From Umezawaea endophytica (lineage in GTDB: Bacteria > Actinomycetota > Actinomycetes > Mycobacteriales > Pseudonocardiaceae), in NCBI RefSeq assembly GCF_025061645.1, contig NZ_JANYMP010000027.1, positions 65,549 through 129,548 of the forward strand: a stretch of DNA of 64,000 bases, written 5' to 3'. Positions within the stretch are counted from its first letter, which is position 1, and the number at the start of each line of letters is the position of its first letter. Both the position numbers and the translations under genes were made by a program. Below are positions 50,758 to 59,150 of the stretch, piece by piece. Under the pieces are notes generated by a model that saw only the letters and a list, made by a program, of their open reading frames with translations, was not told where the DNA came from and did no database searches.

Positions 50758-51936
50758 ATGCGGATCGCGATGATCGCTGCGTCCTGGGAGTTGGACGCTG
50801 ACGAAGATCGGGCGTACGTGGCCGAACTCTCTTCGGTTCTCAGCTTGGACGGGCACGAGGTCGTCCTTTACGCACAACGGACCACTTCCGGTCCACCGGA
50901 ACGCAAACAGACCCCTCACGGGTATGAAGTCGTTCAGGTGCCCGAAAAATCAGGCAAGCCGTCCAAGGGATCGCAATTCGTCGACCACGTCAGCGATTTC
51001 GCGCGGTTCCTCCAACGGGAATGGGCGCAGAGGCCCCCGGACGTAGCGCATCCGCACGGCCGGTCATCCGGGTTGACCGTGAGCACGAGCCGGGTCCCGG
51101 TGGTTCAGACGTTCCACCACGGCGCGGACACCCGAGCCTCCCGCCCGACTCACGTCGACCGTTCGGTCGGCGCGTCGGCCGACCGCGTGATCGCGTCCAG
51201 TGCCTGGGAGGAGACGAAACTCCTTCATCTGGGGGTGCGCAGGCCGAAGAGCGCGATCGTGCCCCGCGGGATCGACGTCGTGCGGTTCCGGCCCGATGGT
51301 CCGGCCGCTCCACGCAAACTCAGGCCACGAGTGCTGGCGCTGGGTGACGTGGTTCCGGTCAGCGGATTCGACACCATGATCAGCGCTCTGCGCTGGACTC
51401 CCGAAGTAGAACTGGTCATCACCGGACGAATCCTGCATCCCGTGCCGCTCCAGGACACCGAGGTGATGCGCTTGCTGGTGCTCGCCAATGATGTGGGGGT
51501 GAGCGACCGCGTGCACTTCACCGGCCGAATCGCCCGTGCGCAACTCCCCCAACTGATCCGCTCCGCGGACGTGGTCGTTCGCATACCGCGGTTCGACCCC
51601 TACGGCTCAGCCGCGATCCAAGCCATGGCGTGCGGCGTTCCGGTGATCGCCACCGATGTGGGCGCACTGGCTGACGTCGTTGTCGATGGCGTCACCGGAA
51701 CGCTGGTACCACTTCGTGATCCGCGCACCCTCGGGCTCGTCCTACGCGATCTCCTGGCAGACGCCACCCGACGGGAGATACACGCCATCGCCGGTCGCGA
51801 CCGTGCTTGCGCACGCTTTTCGTGGAAGCGGGTGCTACCTGAACACCTGGCCGTCTACCGGGATGCGATCGCCAATCCGCAAGCGGTGGAAGCACGCCAG
51901 GATGCGCTCAAAGCGCTCGAACCGGAAAGCGCATGA
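50758..51936 (+). CDS. GT4-type glycosyltransferase with altered E-x7-E motif
   Basis: 392 residues, GT-B fold: N-terminal MRIAMIAASWELDADEDRAYVAELSSVL and HEVVLYAQR; middle VPRGIDVVRFRPDGP; C-terminal SADVVVRIPRFDPYGSAAIQAMACGVPVIATDVGALADVV. The catalytic E-x7-E of retaining GT4 enzymes reads D280-x7-Q288, so activity may be altered or lost. ATG 50758 is preferred (AGGTGGAGG upstream) over 50731. Its first about 60 residues align with the C-terminal part of the STAS fusion at 63244. Sugar and acceptor unknown. Confidence 0.82.
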   Translation: MRIAMIAASWELDADEDRAYVAELSSVLSLDGHEVVLYAQRTTSGPPERKQTPHGYEVVQVPEKSGKPSKGSQFVDHVSDFARFLQREWAQRPPDVAHPHGRSSGLTVSTSRVPVVQTFHHGADTRASRPTHVDRSVGASADRVIASSAWEETKLLHLGVRRPKSAIVPRGIDVVRFRPDGPAAPRKLRPRVLALGDVVPVSGFDTMISALRWTPEVELVITGRILHPVPLQDTEVMRLLVLANDVGVSDRVHFTGRIARAQLPQLIRSADVVVRIPRFDPYGSAAIQAMACGVPVIATDVGALADVVVDGVTGTLVPLRDPRTLGLVLRDLLADATRREIHAIAGRDRACARFSWKRVLPEHLAVYRDAIANPQAVEARQDALKALEPESA

Positions 51937-52059
51937 CCACGCACACTTATCCGACCAAGACCGCCGTGGCCAGATGAGTGTGCTCCCACCCCGCTGGCCG
52001 CTCCGAGGCCACCGCACGAACTCTTGGCGGTCACCACCTGCGGCGCGGTGATTCCGTGA

Positions 52060-54261
52060 TCATCTCCGATCTGGGGAGAGCGCGGTCAGCACGAGTGCGG
52101 CCTGGTCGTCCTCGCCCACCTGACCATCGGTGAACGCGGTCACCGCCGTGATGAGCGCGTCGAGAATGCCTTCGGCGCTGGGATGGACAACGTGCCCCAG
52201 CGCGGTGTCGAGACCGGCGTCGTCGAATTGAGAGCCCGTGGACGTCCGTGCTTCGGTGATGCCGTCGGTGACCAGGACGAGGCTTTCACCGGGTTTCAGG
52301 TCGACGTGGTGGGTGTGCAGACGGGGATCCGGCGTGACACCGAGGAGCATGCCGGGCACTTCGAGGACTGAGACGGTGCCGTCGGGAAGCACAAGGCGGG
52401 GCGCTACGTGGCCGGCGCGGATGAAGTCGACCGCGAGGTGCTCCCGGTGGTCACGCAGGTGCCCGTAGACGAGGGTGACGAATCCGGAGCCGTGGCTGCT
52501 CGCCCGGTCCAGCAGAGCGGTGTTGACGGCCCTGACGACCGCGTGCGGCTCGGGCAGCAAGCGGGCTACGGCGCGAGCGGTGTGGCGGACCAGGGCTGTC
52601 GTGGTGGCGGCCTTGGCGCCGCGGCCGCAGACGTCACCGATCAGGAAGGCCCACTGCCCGTCCGGCAGCGGGAACACGTCGTAGAAGTCACCACCGATTT
52701 CCAGCCCCTCGCCCGCCGGGTGGTAGTGGGTGGCCAGTTCGGCACCGGGCAACTCCGGCAGATCGGGTAGCAGGAGACCTGCCTGCAAGTCACGGGACAT
52801 CTGGACCCGTTCGGTGTACTGGCGGGCGTTGCGCGCCAAGGGGGACGCCCGTGAGGCGAGTTCTTCGGCGAGGTGGACGGCGTGGCCGTCCAGTGGAGGC
52901 CCGTCGTCGGTGGTGAGCAGGGTCAGGGTGCCGAACGCCTGACCCCGGTCGCTGAGCGGGACGCACAGGTAGCCTGCGACGGCGAGGTCGTCCCACGGGT
53001 CGAGGCCCGCGGGCGCACGGCGGGCGACCTCGGTGGTAGCGCTGGACAACACCCTGGCCACGACGTCGGTGTCGGACCTGCACGAGGCCAGCAGGTCCGC
53101 TTGTGGCGCTGTGAGCGCGGCGGCAGCGATTCGCCTCGCTCCGCCCGCGTCGACGACGTCGATCGCGCACAACGGGGCCAGGGCCGGAACGCAGATGTCA
53201 GCCAGGCATTGCAGGATCTGCGCGTAGTCCGAGCACTGGGCCAGGGCGGTACCCGCCGCGAGGAGGAACGCCAGGTCGTCGCGAGCGGCCTTCTCCTTGG
53301 CCTCGGCGGCGGCTTGTGCCCGTTCTGCGTGGTGGCGCTCGATGGCCAGGGCGGCGGTGTCGGTGAAGACCCTGGCCAAGGCCAGATCCGTTTCTTCCGG
53401 GTGCCGCGGGGTGCGGTGGTACATGGCGAACGTGCCCAGCAAACGGCCGTCACGCGCCAGGATCGGAGTGGACCAGCACGCCGCCAACGACGCGGCGGCC
53501 GCCAACTCCCGGAAGTCGGCCCAGAACGGATCGGCGGCGATGTCGCTGACGACGACCGGGCGGCGGCGGTGGGCCGCCGTGCCGCAGGAGCCGATTCCTT
53601 CGCCGGTGGCGATGCCGTCGATGGCCTCGTTGTAGAAGTCGGGCAGGCTCGGCGCGGCGCCGTGCCTCAGGTGGCGACCGTCCTCGTCGGCCAACAGCAC
53701 CGACACCGCGGTGCCAGGGGTGAAGTGTTCGATCACCCGCGCCATGCCGTCGAGCACTTCCCGCAGCGGCGCCTGCCGGGCGATCTGCTCCAGCAGTGCC
53801 CGGTGCTCGGCGATCAACCGCTGCGCATGCCTGGTTTGCGTCGTCTCCACCGCCAGCAACAGCACACCGGTGACGTTGCCCCCGGTGTCGCGTCGCGGTT
53901 CGTAGATGAAGTCGAAGTACGCCTCCCCCACCGCATCCGCTGCGCCGAGCACGATCCGCGCGTCTCGCGCCGAGCAGGGACGGCCGGTGCGGTAGACGCC
54001 GTCGAGCAACGCGATGACGCCCTGTCCGGCCAGTTCGGGGGCGAGTTGGCCGATCGGCACTCCCATGCGCACCCGCTCTCCACCACCGATCGCGTCGAAG
54101 AACGCGTGGTTGGCGGCTTCCACCACGTGCGCGGGGCCCGACAACATGGCGAACGCCGCGCTGGACTGGCCGAACAAGGACCGGATGTCCGCATCGTCGA
54201 CCGACCGCGCACCTCGTAGCGGATCCGTTCCACCCGTCGAGTCGTCGTCATGCCGCATCAT
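52060..54261 (-). CDS. SpoIIE-type PP2C phosphatase with PAS/GAF sensors
   Basis: 733 residues: PAS (about 25-140), GAF (about 160-300, TGEGIGSCGTAAHRRRPVVVSD), a short coiled-coil, a second GAF (about 320-480), and a C-terminal SpoIIE phosphatase. Metal ligands are seen in EIGGDFYDVFPL, FLIGDVCGRGAKA, VTDGITEAR and GEDDQAAL, so it should be active. Dephosphorylates STAS antagonists in partner switching. ATG 54261 with GGTGGAG upstream; GTG 54270 lacks one. Soluble, likely sensing redox, light or small ligands through PAS/GAF. Confidence 0.92.
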   Translation of the reverse strand: MMRHDDDSTGGTDPLRGARSVDDADIRSLFGQSSAAFAMLSGPAHVVEAANHAFFDAIGGGERVRMGVPIGQLAPELAGQGVIALLDGVYRTGRPCSARDARIVLGAADAVGEAYFDFIYEPRRDTGGNVTGVLLLAVETTQTRHAQRLIAEHRALLEQIARQAPLREVLDGMARVIEHFTPGTAVSVLLADEDGRHLRHGAAPSLPDFYNEAIDGIATGEGIGSCGTAAHRRRPVVVSDIAADPFWADFRELAAAASLAACWSTPILARDGRLLGTFAMYHRTPRHPEETDLALARVFTDTAALAIERHHAERAQAAAEAKEKAARDDLAFLLAAGTALAQCSDYAQILQCLADICVPALAPLCAIDVVDAGGARRIAAAALTAPQADLLASCRSDTDVVARVLSSATTEVARRAPAGLDPWDDLAVAGYLCVPLSDRGQAFGTLTLLTTDDGPPLDGHAVHLAEELASRASPLARNARQYTERVQMSRDLQAGLLLPDLPELPGAELATHYHPAGEGLEIGGDFYDVFPLPDGQWAFLIGDVCGRGAKAATTTALVRHTARAVARLLPEPHAVVRAVNTALLDRASSHGSGFVTLVYGHLRDHREHLAVDFIRAGHVAPRLVLPDGTVSVLEVPGMLLGVTPDPRLHTHHVDLKPGESLVLVTDGITEARTSTGSQFDDAGLDTALGHVVHPSAEGILDALITAVTAFTDGQVGEDDQAALVLTALSPDRR

Positions 54262-54418
54262 CGTCTCCACCCGGTAGCGCAGACAGCCTCCGAGTGTTCC
54301 CGGACCGTCTTCTGGCCATCATCACCTTCTTGCGGTCCCGCCACTTTTCAGGATTTGCCGGTCATCCACTGGATTTCCCGTCAGGACAGCGGGATGAAGG
54401 CCGGACCTGCCAACGCGA

Positions 54419-54452
54419 AGAGCCCCGGCCGCCGTGTGGCGACCGGGGCTCT
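54419..54452. terminator. Hairpin after glsB-like gene
   Basis: AGAGCCCCGG (54419-54428) and CCGGGGCTCT (54443-54452), perfect 10-bp stem with 14-base loop, 13 bases beyond the minus-strand stop of the GlsB-like gene. Confidence 0.7.
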
Positions 54453-54465
54453 CGCTCGTACGAGG

Positions 54466-54732
54466 TCAGGCGTGTGCGCGTCGACCGGTGACCAGTCGGT
54501 AGATGCCGAGCAGCAAGAGCGAGCCGAGGATGGCCAGCAGCCACGTGCTCAGGTCGAAGAAGTTGTTGATGTCGCTGTTGAACAGCGCGCGGCCGATGAA
54601 GCCGCCGAGGATGGCACCGACGATGCCGATCAGGATCGTGACGATGATGCCGCCGGGGTCCTTGCCCGGCATGATCGCTTTGGCGATGGCGCCCGCGATG
54701 AGGCCGAGAACGATCCAACCCAGGATGCCCAC
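54466..54732 (-). CDS. GlsB/YeaQ/YmgE family stress membrane protein
   Basis: 88 residues with three membrane helices and the glycine-rich family pattern: ILGWIVLGLIAGAIAKAIMPG, GGIIVTILIGIVGAILGGFIGRALF, TWLLAILGSLLLLGIYRLV. Transglycosylase-associated protein family, induced by general stress in many bacteria; molecular role unknown. GTG 54732 follows AGGGAAG. A promoter-like GTTT-N16-GGGCAT lies 64 bases upstream. Confidence 0.92.
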   Translation of the reverse strand: MGILGWIVLGLIAGAIAKAIMPGKDPGGIIVTILIGIVGAILGGFIGRALFNSDINNFFDLSTWLLAILGSLLLLGIYRLVTGRRAHA

Positions 54733-54795
54733 GATGACGTCTTCCCTTCCTCGACTGCAACGGCGAGCCGCCGTTGCTTCTTGCTCGAAGCCGGG

Positions 54796-54821
54796 ATGCC
54801 CAGGAGTCCCAATTCCCAAAC
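54796..54821 (-). promoter_or_regulatory. Candidate sigma-B-type promoter of GlsB-like gene
   Basis: Minus strand GTTT (54821-54818), 16 bases, GGGCAT (54801-54796); a match to the GTTT-N14-16-GGGTAT class used for general stress genes, with C for T at one position. Distance to GTG 54732 gives a leader of about 55 bases. Confidence 0.5.
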
Positions 54822-54887
54822 ATGTTGTCGTCGGAGTCGTGAGCACCGCCTGTTCCGGGATTTCCCGACCGTCCACGTGGGACGAAA

Positions 54888-54976
54888 GAGGTCGGTGCGG
54901 CACCACGCCGACCTCAGATGACGAGCGGTGGTGCGAGCCCCGCGGACCCCGCGGTGCCCACCGGGGCTCGCACCAC
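54888..54976. other. Two strong hairpins in gene-free region
   Basis: Hairpin 1: GAGGTCGG (54888-54895) with CCGACCTC (54908-54915). Hairpin 2: GTGGTGCGAGCCCCG (54928-54942) with CGGGGCTCGCACCAC (54962-54976), a perfect 15-bp stem with 19-base loop. They lie upstream of the GlsB gene and before the putative RNA region. Role open: terminators of an unrecognised transcript or parts of a structured RNA. No coding potential in 54733-55200. Confidence 0.6.
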
Positions 54977-55209
54977 GCTCTTCTACCAGTAACCAGGCCG
55001 ATCACCAGCGCTGGCTGTTCAACGCGGGCGTCGAGCCTGACCAGGCCACATGCAGGCCCTACCGGGCACGTGTTGTCGAACCCGGCACACCCACTTACCC
55101 GGCTCGTCGTCGACTCACACCACTGGCCGATTCTCGGGTCGAATCGAGCGGCAGGGGTCGTGTCACGAGGAGCCTTTGTCCGGGTCGTCGCAGGTGAGAG
55201 CAGCTCTGT

Positions 55210-55708
55210 CACTCGAACGAGTAAATCTGTGCTGACGGGAGTAGACATTCGCAGGCAGGTGTGTGTAGTGTTCTCCTCGTTGGAAGAGAGAAAGTCAGTG
55301 GCACGGGAGATGACGAACTACCCGTGAGATCGAGGCAAGACGGTCGGACGTGCTGGGGCCAGGCAGTGAAGGGGCTCCGCGGCAGTGGACCAAGGATGGT
55401 CGGCGAGGTGATTCCGGCATGTGCAGAAAGGCCGGTGCCGACCGTCACGTGAGGATGCAGGACACAGGAATCAGAGGAGAAGGGAAGGGTTGCACACCAT
55501 CGGATCGCCCGTTGTCGGCTGAACTCCGCCGAACGGGTACCGCGGTTCCATCGGATTGGAAGGTGGTCTTCGGTTACGCACACGCGATCCCCGCAGTGCC
55601 CGCTTCTAGTGCGGGCCACGCGGACAGAGGAAGCCGATCCCACGGTCGGCTAGGTGGACAGTGAAACCCAACAACCCCGGGGCCCCGGCGCTACTGCGCC
55701 GGGGCCCC
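55210..55708 (+). ncRNA. Candidate structured non-coding RNA
   Basis: About 500 bases without a credible gene but with many helices: ACTCG/CGAGT around 55211-55222; CACGGG (55302-55307)/CCCGTG (55321-55326); long-range GACGGTCGG (55339-55347)/CCGACCGTC (55438-55446) enclosing smaller stems; CCCGTT-gt-CGGC (55508-55519)/GCCGAACGGG (55528-55537); GCCCGC (55598-55603)/GCGGGC (55611-55616); AGCCGA (55632-55637)/TCGGCT (55646-55651); and a terminal 13-bp stem. Purine-rich loops separate them. It could also be a long leader of the MerR gene. It is not RNase P, tmRNA or SRP RNA by signature motifs. Boundaries are approximate. Confidence 0.4.
55679..55708 (+). terminator. Strong 13-bp tetraloop hairpin
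   Basis: GGGGCCCCGGCGC (55679-55691), loop TACT, exact complement 55696-55708. It is 18 bases before the MerR start and would end the transcript of the candidate RNA, or act as an attenuator for MerR. No U-tract. Confidence 0.75.
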
Positions 55709-55726
55709 TCGTGATGCGGAGGTGCG

Positions 55727-56098
55727 ATGACCCCAGAGGAAAACGGTGAAGACCAGGTCGCGGAAGAGACGACCGTGACCGACAGGTTCGACGACGACCA
55801 CTACCCGGCCTACACCATGGGCCGGGCGGCGGAGATGCTCAACACCTCGGCCGGGTTCCTGCGCAGCCTCGGCGAGGCGAAGCTGATCGAGCCGCAGCGC
55901 TCGACCGGTGGGCACCGGCGGTACTCCCGCTACCAACTGCGCTTGGCCGCCCGCGTCCGGGAACTGGTGGACCAGGGCACCGGACTGGACGCGGCCTGCC
56001 GCATCGTGACCCTGGAGGACCAGCTCCAGGAAGCCAGGGACGCCAACAAGTCCCAGCACCGACCAGGCGATCCCTACCCGCCACTGCGGGGTGTGTGA
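55727..56098 (+). CDS. MerR-like helix-turn-helix regulator
   Basis: 123 residues. MerR-type winged helix: YTMGRAAEMLNTSAGFLRSLGEAKLIEPQRSTGGHRRYSRYQLRLAARVRELVDQGTGLDAACRIVTLEDQL. It is short, with no long dimerisation helix or effector domain, resembling HspR-size actinobacterial MerR proteins. An acidic N-terminal 25 residues precede the HTH. GGAGGTGCG lies before ATG 55727. The hairpin-rich region upstream and terminator downstream isolate it as a single transcription unit. Confidence 0.88.
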   Translation: MTPEENGEDQVAEETTVTDRFDDDHYPAYTMGRAAEMLNTSAGFLRSLGEAKLIEPQRSTGGHRRYSRYQLRLAARVRELVDQGTGLDAACRIVTLEDQLQEARDANKSQHRPGDPYPPLRGV

Positions 56099-56414
56099 CC
56101 CGCGCGGTTGAGGGCCGGGTCAGATCAGCACGGACGCCGTCGAGGCGGCGACTCCGTGCTGATCACACCGCGAGGCCACCCCGTGAGCACACGGCTGAAT
56201 GAACGTTCTGCGTCACGTGGACGGACGACTGCGGATGACGCGCCATCCTCCGGCAAGCCGGACAAGTCGGCCAGATCGTCGACCGTGGAGGTCGACCGGT
56301 TCCCGCTGTTCGTCGTCCCACGCCGGCGTCGTTCTTCGATCACGTCTGTCGACACCGGTCGCGAACAGCGGAGCGGGAAGGACGACGCTCCTCCCCGCTC
56401 CGCACCGGCCGCTG
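56099..56414. terminator. MerR terminator in gene-free gap
   Basis: GATCAGCACGGA (56123-56134) pairs perfectly with TCCGTGCTGATC (56153-56164); a nested CGCC/GGCG lies in the loop. This ends the MerR transcript. The remaining 250 bases to the DUF3618 stop hold only a doubtful minus-strand open frame (56125-56355) that runs through the hairpin, so no gene is called. Confidence 0.7.
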
Positions 56415-57089
56415 TCAGTCGCGAGCGCTCCCCGCGACCGTCCGGCCGGATTCCCGAGCGCGGTCGGCCACGTCGGACGAAGCGTCCTTGGCCTGCTCGG
56501 CAGTGCTGCGGGCGGCCTCGCCCGCGGTCTGCTGGACCGCTTGGACGGCGTCCTGCACGGCTCCACCGGCCTCGTCCTTGAGCCGCTGTCCGGACTCGGC
56601 GATGGCTTCCTTCACCGGCTCCACGTACTCCGCGGCCCGCTCACCCACCTGGCGAACCGCGTCCTGCTCGACACGGGTCGCGGGCAGCAGCGACGCGACG
56701 AGCAAGCCCGCGCCGAACGCGACCAGCCCCGCGGCCAGAGGATTGCCCTGGGCCTGGCGCATCGCCTGGTCAGGGGCCTCGCGAACGACCTGCGCCGCTT
56801 GGCCCGCCGTCTCCGACACGGTCTCCGCGGCGCTCTGCGCCTTGTCCTGCACGACCTGCGCGGCTTCCCGTGCGTGTTCCTGCACGCCCGTGGACGCGCT
56901 GTGCGTCGCCTGCGGCACGGTGCCCATCACCTTCTCCCTGAGAGTGGTCAGCCCGCGGCGCACGCTCCTGGTTCGCCGCTGCGCGATGCGCTTGGGGCTC
57001 GTGCGGTCCACGATCCGGTTCGTGTCGGCCACGAGCTCGGCGCGGGTCTGGTCGATCTCCTGCCTTATCCGGTCGGGTGACGTGCCCAT
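56415..57089 (-). CDS. DUF3618 domain protein
   Basis: 224 residues. The N-terminus is DUF3618-like (PDRIRQEIDQTRAELVADTNRIVDRTSPKRIAQRR), followed by amphipathic alanine-rich helices with apolipoprotein/LEA-like repeats, and a single membrane segment LAAGLVAFGAGLLVASLLPA, then more helical repeats. GAAGGAGG precedes ATG 57089. Last gene of a three-gene overlapping operon (25-base overlap with the holin-like gene). Probably protects or shapes the membrane in stress. Confidence 0.85.
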   Translation of the reverse strand: MGTSPDRIRQEIDQTRAELVADTNRIVDRTSPKRIAQRRTRSVRRGLTTLREKVMGTVPQATHSASTGVQEHAREAAQVVQDKAQSAAETVSETAGQAAQVVREAPDQAMRQAQGNPLAAGLVAFGAGLLVASLLPATRVEQDAVRQVGERAAEYVEPVKEAIAESGQRLKDEAGGAVQDAVQAVQQTAGEAARSTAEQAKDASSDVADRARESGRTVAGSARD

Positions 57090-57511
57090 TCCGCATCCTC
57101 CTTCAGGGTGTCGATGGTGCGTTCCGGTTTGGGGGAAACGGTCTTCAGCTTGGAACGGCCCGCGCTGTACAGCACCGCGCCCGCGATGCCCCACAGGACG
57201 GCGACGATCAACGTCGCCCAGGCGAGGCCCACCACGTACGCCAGGCCGAACGCCAGGGCGAAGCTGAGCAGTACCACGGTCAGGTAACCGGCGAACCCCG
57301 CCGCTCCGAGCATCCCGGCGGCCTTGCCCGCCTTGGACGCCTCCTCGCGGATCTCGGCCTTGGCGAGCTCCAACTCCTGGCGCATGAGGCGCGACAGGTC
57401 GTTGGCCAGCTCACCGACCAGGTCCCCCAACGACGTCCGGTCGTCGTCGACGGGTGGGAGCCCAGCCTGGGCGACCGGCGGGATCGGGTATCCGGCCTCA
57501 GGGCTGGACAT
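57065..57511 (-). CDS. Phage-holin-family (holin_3_6/DUF1469) membrane protein
   Basis: 148 residues. Family core SLGDLVGELANDLSRLMRQELELAKAEIREEASKAGKAAGM followed by two membrane helices (AGFAGYLTVVLLSFALAFGLAYVVGL and WATLIVAVLWGIAGAVLYSAG). Despite the name these are housekeeping actinobacterial membrane proteins, not phage genes. ATG 57511 with GGAGG upstream. Overlaps both neighbours, so the three products are co-translated and probably act at the same membrane site. Confidence 0.9.
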   Translation of the reverse strand: MSSPEAGYPIPPVAQAGLPPVDDDRTSLGDLVGELANDLSRLMRQELELAKAEIREEASKAGKAAGMLGAAGFAGYLTVVLLSFALAFGLAYVVGLAWATLIVAVLWGIAGAVLYSAGRSKLKTVSPKPERTIDTLKEDAEWARHPTG

Positions 57512-58226
57512 GCGCGGCACCTCCACCCGGCGTGATGGGCCGCGGTGTGCCGGGAACGAGCGGATCGACGTACGGACGGACGACGGGCTCGACCACGGCG
57601 CCGTCGGGACCGGCTGTCGTAGGCGACACCGCGGCGGGGGTGACCGCGGGCGGTGTGGTCTGCCACGTCTCCGCCTGCGCGGGCTGCGCCGTGTTCGGCC
57701 GTCGGGTCTCCTGCCGCGAATCCGGCGACCCGTTCACGCTCTTCACCACGCGTCCGACCAGCAGGCCGGCCACGGCGGCGCCGATGAGGAACGCGCCGGG
57801 CTTGCGCCGGGCGAAGTCCTGGGCGGTCTCGAGCAGACCACCCGCACCGCGCTCGTCGAGGAACCGCGCGGCCTGCCGGCCGGTGTCCGCGACCTGGCGC
57901 ACCGCACCGGCGGTCGGGGAATCACCGGAGGCGTGCTCGGCCATCGACGAGAGCTCGTCGGCCAGCTTGGCCAAGCCCTGCGACACCCGGCGCGCCTGCT
58001 CGTCGGCTTCCCGGCCGACGCGCTGCCGCACGTCGTCCATGACCTGCTTGGTCTGCTGCTTCGCCTCGTGGGCGACGTGCTGGGTTTGTTCCTTCGCGGT
58101 GGACGCGACCTCCGTCGCGGCGTCCTTCGCGTGGTGGGCGACGGCCGTTCCCTCCTGCGACGCCGTGGAGGCCACCGCTCCCACCGTGCTGTCCGACCCA
58201 GTGGACCGGTCTCGGATGTCAGTCAC
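57498..58226 (-). CDS. Membrane-anchored LEA/apolipoprotein-like helical protein
   Basis: 242 residues. Repeated amphipathic segments (DAATEVASTAKEQTQHVAHEAKQQTKQVMDDVRQRV) typical of late-embryogenesis-abundant or apolipoprotein-like proteins, then one membrane helix (PGAFLIGAAVAGLLVGRVV) and a proline/threonine-rich tail. GTG 58226 follows GGAGGAACAG. First gene of the operon. On the minus strand upstream, GCGT-N15-GGGTAG is a weak sigma-B-type promoter candidate. A desiccation or osmotic protection role is inferred from composition. Confidence 0.8.
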   Translation of the reverse strand: MTDIRDRSTGSDSTVGAVASTASQEGTAVAHHAKDAATEVASTAKEQTQHVAHEAKQQTKQVMDDVRQRVGREADEQARRVSQGLAKLADELSSMAEHASGDSPTAGAVRQVADTGRQAARFLDERGAGGLLETAQDFARRKPGAFLIGAAVAGLLVGRVVKSVNGSPDSRQETRRPNTAQPAQAETWQTTPPAVTPAAVSPTTAGPDGAVVEPVVRPYVDPLVPGTPRPITPGGGAAHVQP

Positions 58227-58550
58227 CTGTTCCTCCTTCAGTAGTTCGTCGCGGTCCCGGCAGCCGTCTACCCGTCACGCCCTGGTGGACGCCGGTTCCG
58301 GCCGATTCGACGACAACTGGTTGAGGTATCGGAAAACGGGCATCCCCGGCGGTCGTCGCGAACGCCGTTCAGGTTGCGCCACCGAGCGCGTACACCCGTT
58401 TTCCTTGCCCTTGAACAGATGTAGGCCCTTCGCACCCCTTCTCCCCTTCCGCCAGGCGGTGAGGCCGACGGGTACCAGCGCAGGACCGTCCCTTGTGGGA
58501 TTCGCGCGCCGCTCGCGTTTGACTTCGGGGTGGCGGGGCACCACACGCTC

Positions 58551-59063
58551 ATGTCGATGGCGACGATCTTCACGCGGGTCCGGGAGAACTACTCACGAGG
58601 CGAAGACCGGCCCCTGGGCGGCTACCTCCGGGCGATGGGCGGGTACACCGGGTTCGTCGGCGCGGCCGTCGCCGTGGGCAGGGCTCGTGGTGCTCGCCTG
58701 CCGGAGCGCTTGTCGTGGAGCGACGCGGTGCTCGTGTCGGTGGCCGTGCACAAGGCGAGCAGGCTGCTGACCAAGAGCTCCGTCACCAGCGCTCTGCGCG
58801 CGCCGTTCACCCGGTTCGAGGGCTCCACCGGTGAGGGCGAGGTGGCCGAGTCCGTGCCGCCGTCGGGAAGCCACCGGCACGCCGTGGGCGAACTGCTGAC
58901 CTGCCCGTTCTGCTCCGGCGTCTGGTTGGCGACCGCCTTCACCACCGGGCTGGTGCTGGCTCCGCGCGCCACCCGCTTGGTCGCCACGACACTGACCACG
59001 ATCGCGGGATCGGACTACCTGCACCTGGCCTACGACGCCGCGAAGTCCGCCGTCGCGCGCTGA
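58551..59063 (+). CDS. DUF1360 family protein
   Basis: 170 residues matching DUF1360: SWSDAVLVSVAVHKASRLLTKSSVTSALRAPFTRFEG, ELLTCPFCSGVWLATAF with its CxxC, and the C-terminal DYLHLAYD. Two to three hydrophobic segments suggest a membrane protein; similar genes sit in Bacillus spore and actinobacterial stress loci. ATG 58551 is chosen; GTG 58530 is an alternative. Function unknown. Confidence 0.82.
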   Translation: MSMATIFTRVRENYSRGEDRPLGGYLRAMGGYTGFVGAAVAVGRARGARLPERLSWSDAVLVSVAVHKASRLLTKSSVTSALRAPFTRFEGSTGEGEVAESVPPSGSHRHAVGELLTCPFCSGVWLATAFTTGLVLAPRATRLVATTLTTIAGSDYLHLAYDAAKSAVAR

Positions 59064-59107
59064 CCGGGCCGCCGGACCCGTTGCCCCGCCGGGGCTCGGA
59101 CGTGGCC

Positions 59108-59150
59108 GAGCGGTGTGATGCCCGCCCGGCGGGTGGGGATCACACCGCTC
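59108..59150. terminator. Bidirectional 12-bp hairpin
   Basis: GAGCGGTGTGAT (59108-59119) pairs exactly with ATCACACCGCTC (59139-59150); the loop has nested GC pairing. It lies between the convergent DUF1360 and GAF-ANTAR genes, the right arm overlapping the latter's stop. Confidence 0.75.

Noticed and set aside
55270..55327. Short peptide gene starting GTG 55270 (about 19 codons)
   Set aside because: Its stop falls within the CACGGG/CCCGTG hairpin and there is no downstream gene for a leader peptide to control at that distance; evidence too thin.
55210..55708. RNase P RNA, tmRNA or SRP RNA
   Set aside because: The conserved cores (for example GAGGAAAGTCC and ACAGAAACCGCC of RNase P, or the tmRNA acceptor-like ends) are not present; it is kept only as an unassigned RNA candidate.
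56125..56355. 76-codon minus-strand open frame
   Set aside because: Runs through the MerR terminator hairpin and has no ribosome site or domain.
57065..57511. Prophage remnant suggested by a holin-like protein
   Set aside because: The phage_holin_3_6/DUF1469 family is a chromosomal membrane protein family in actinobacteria; no other phage gene is nearby.
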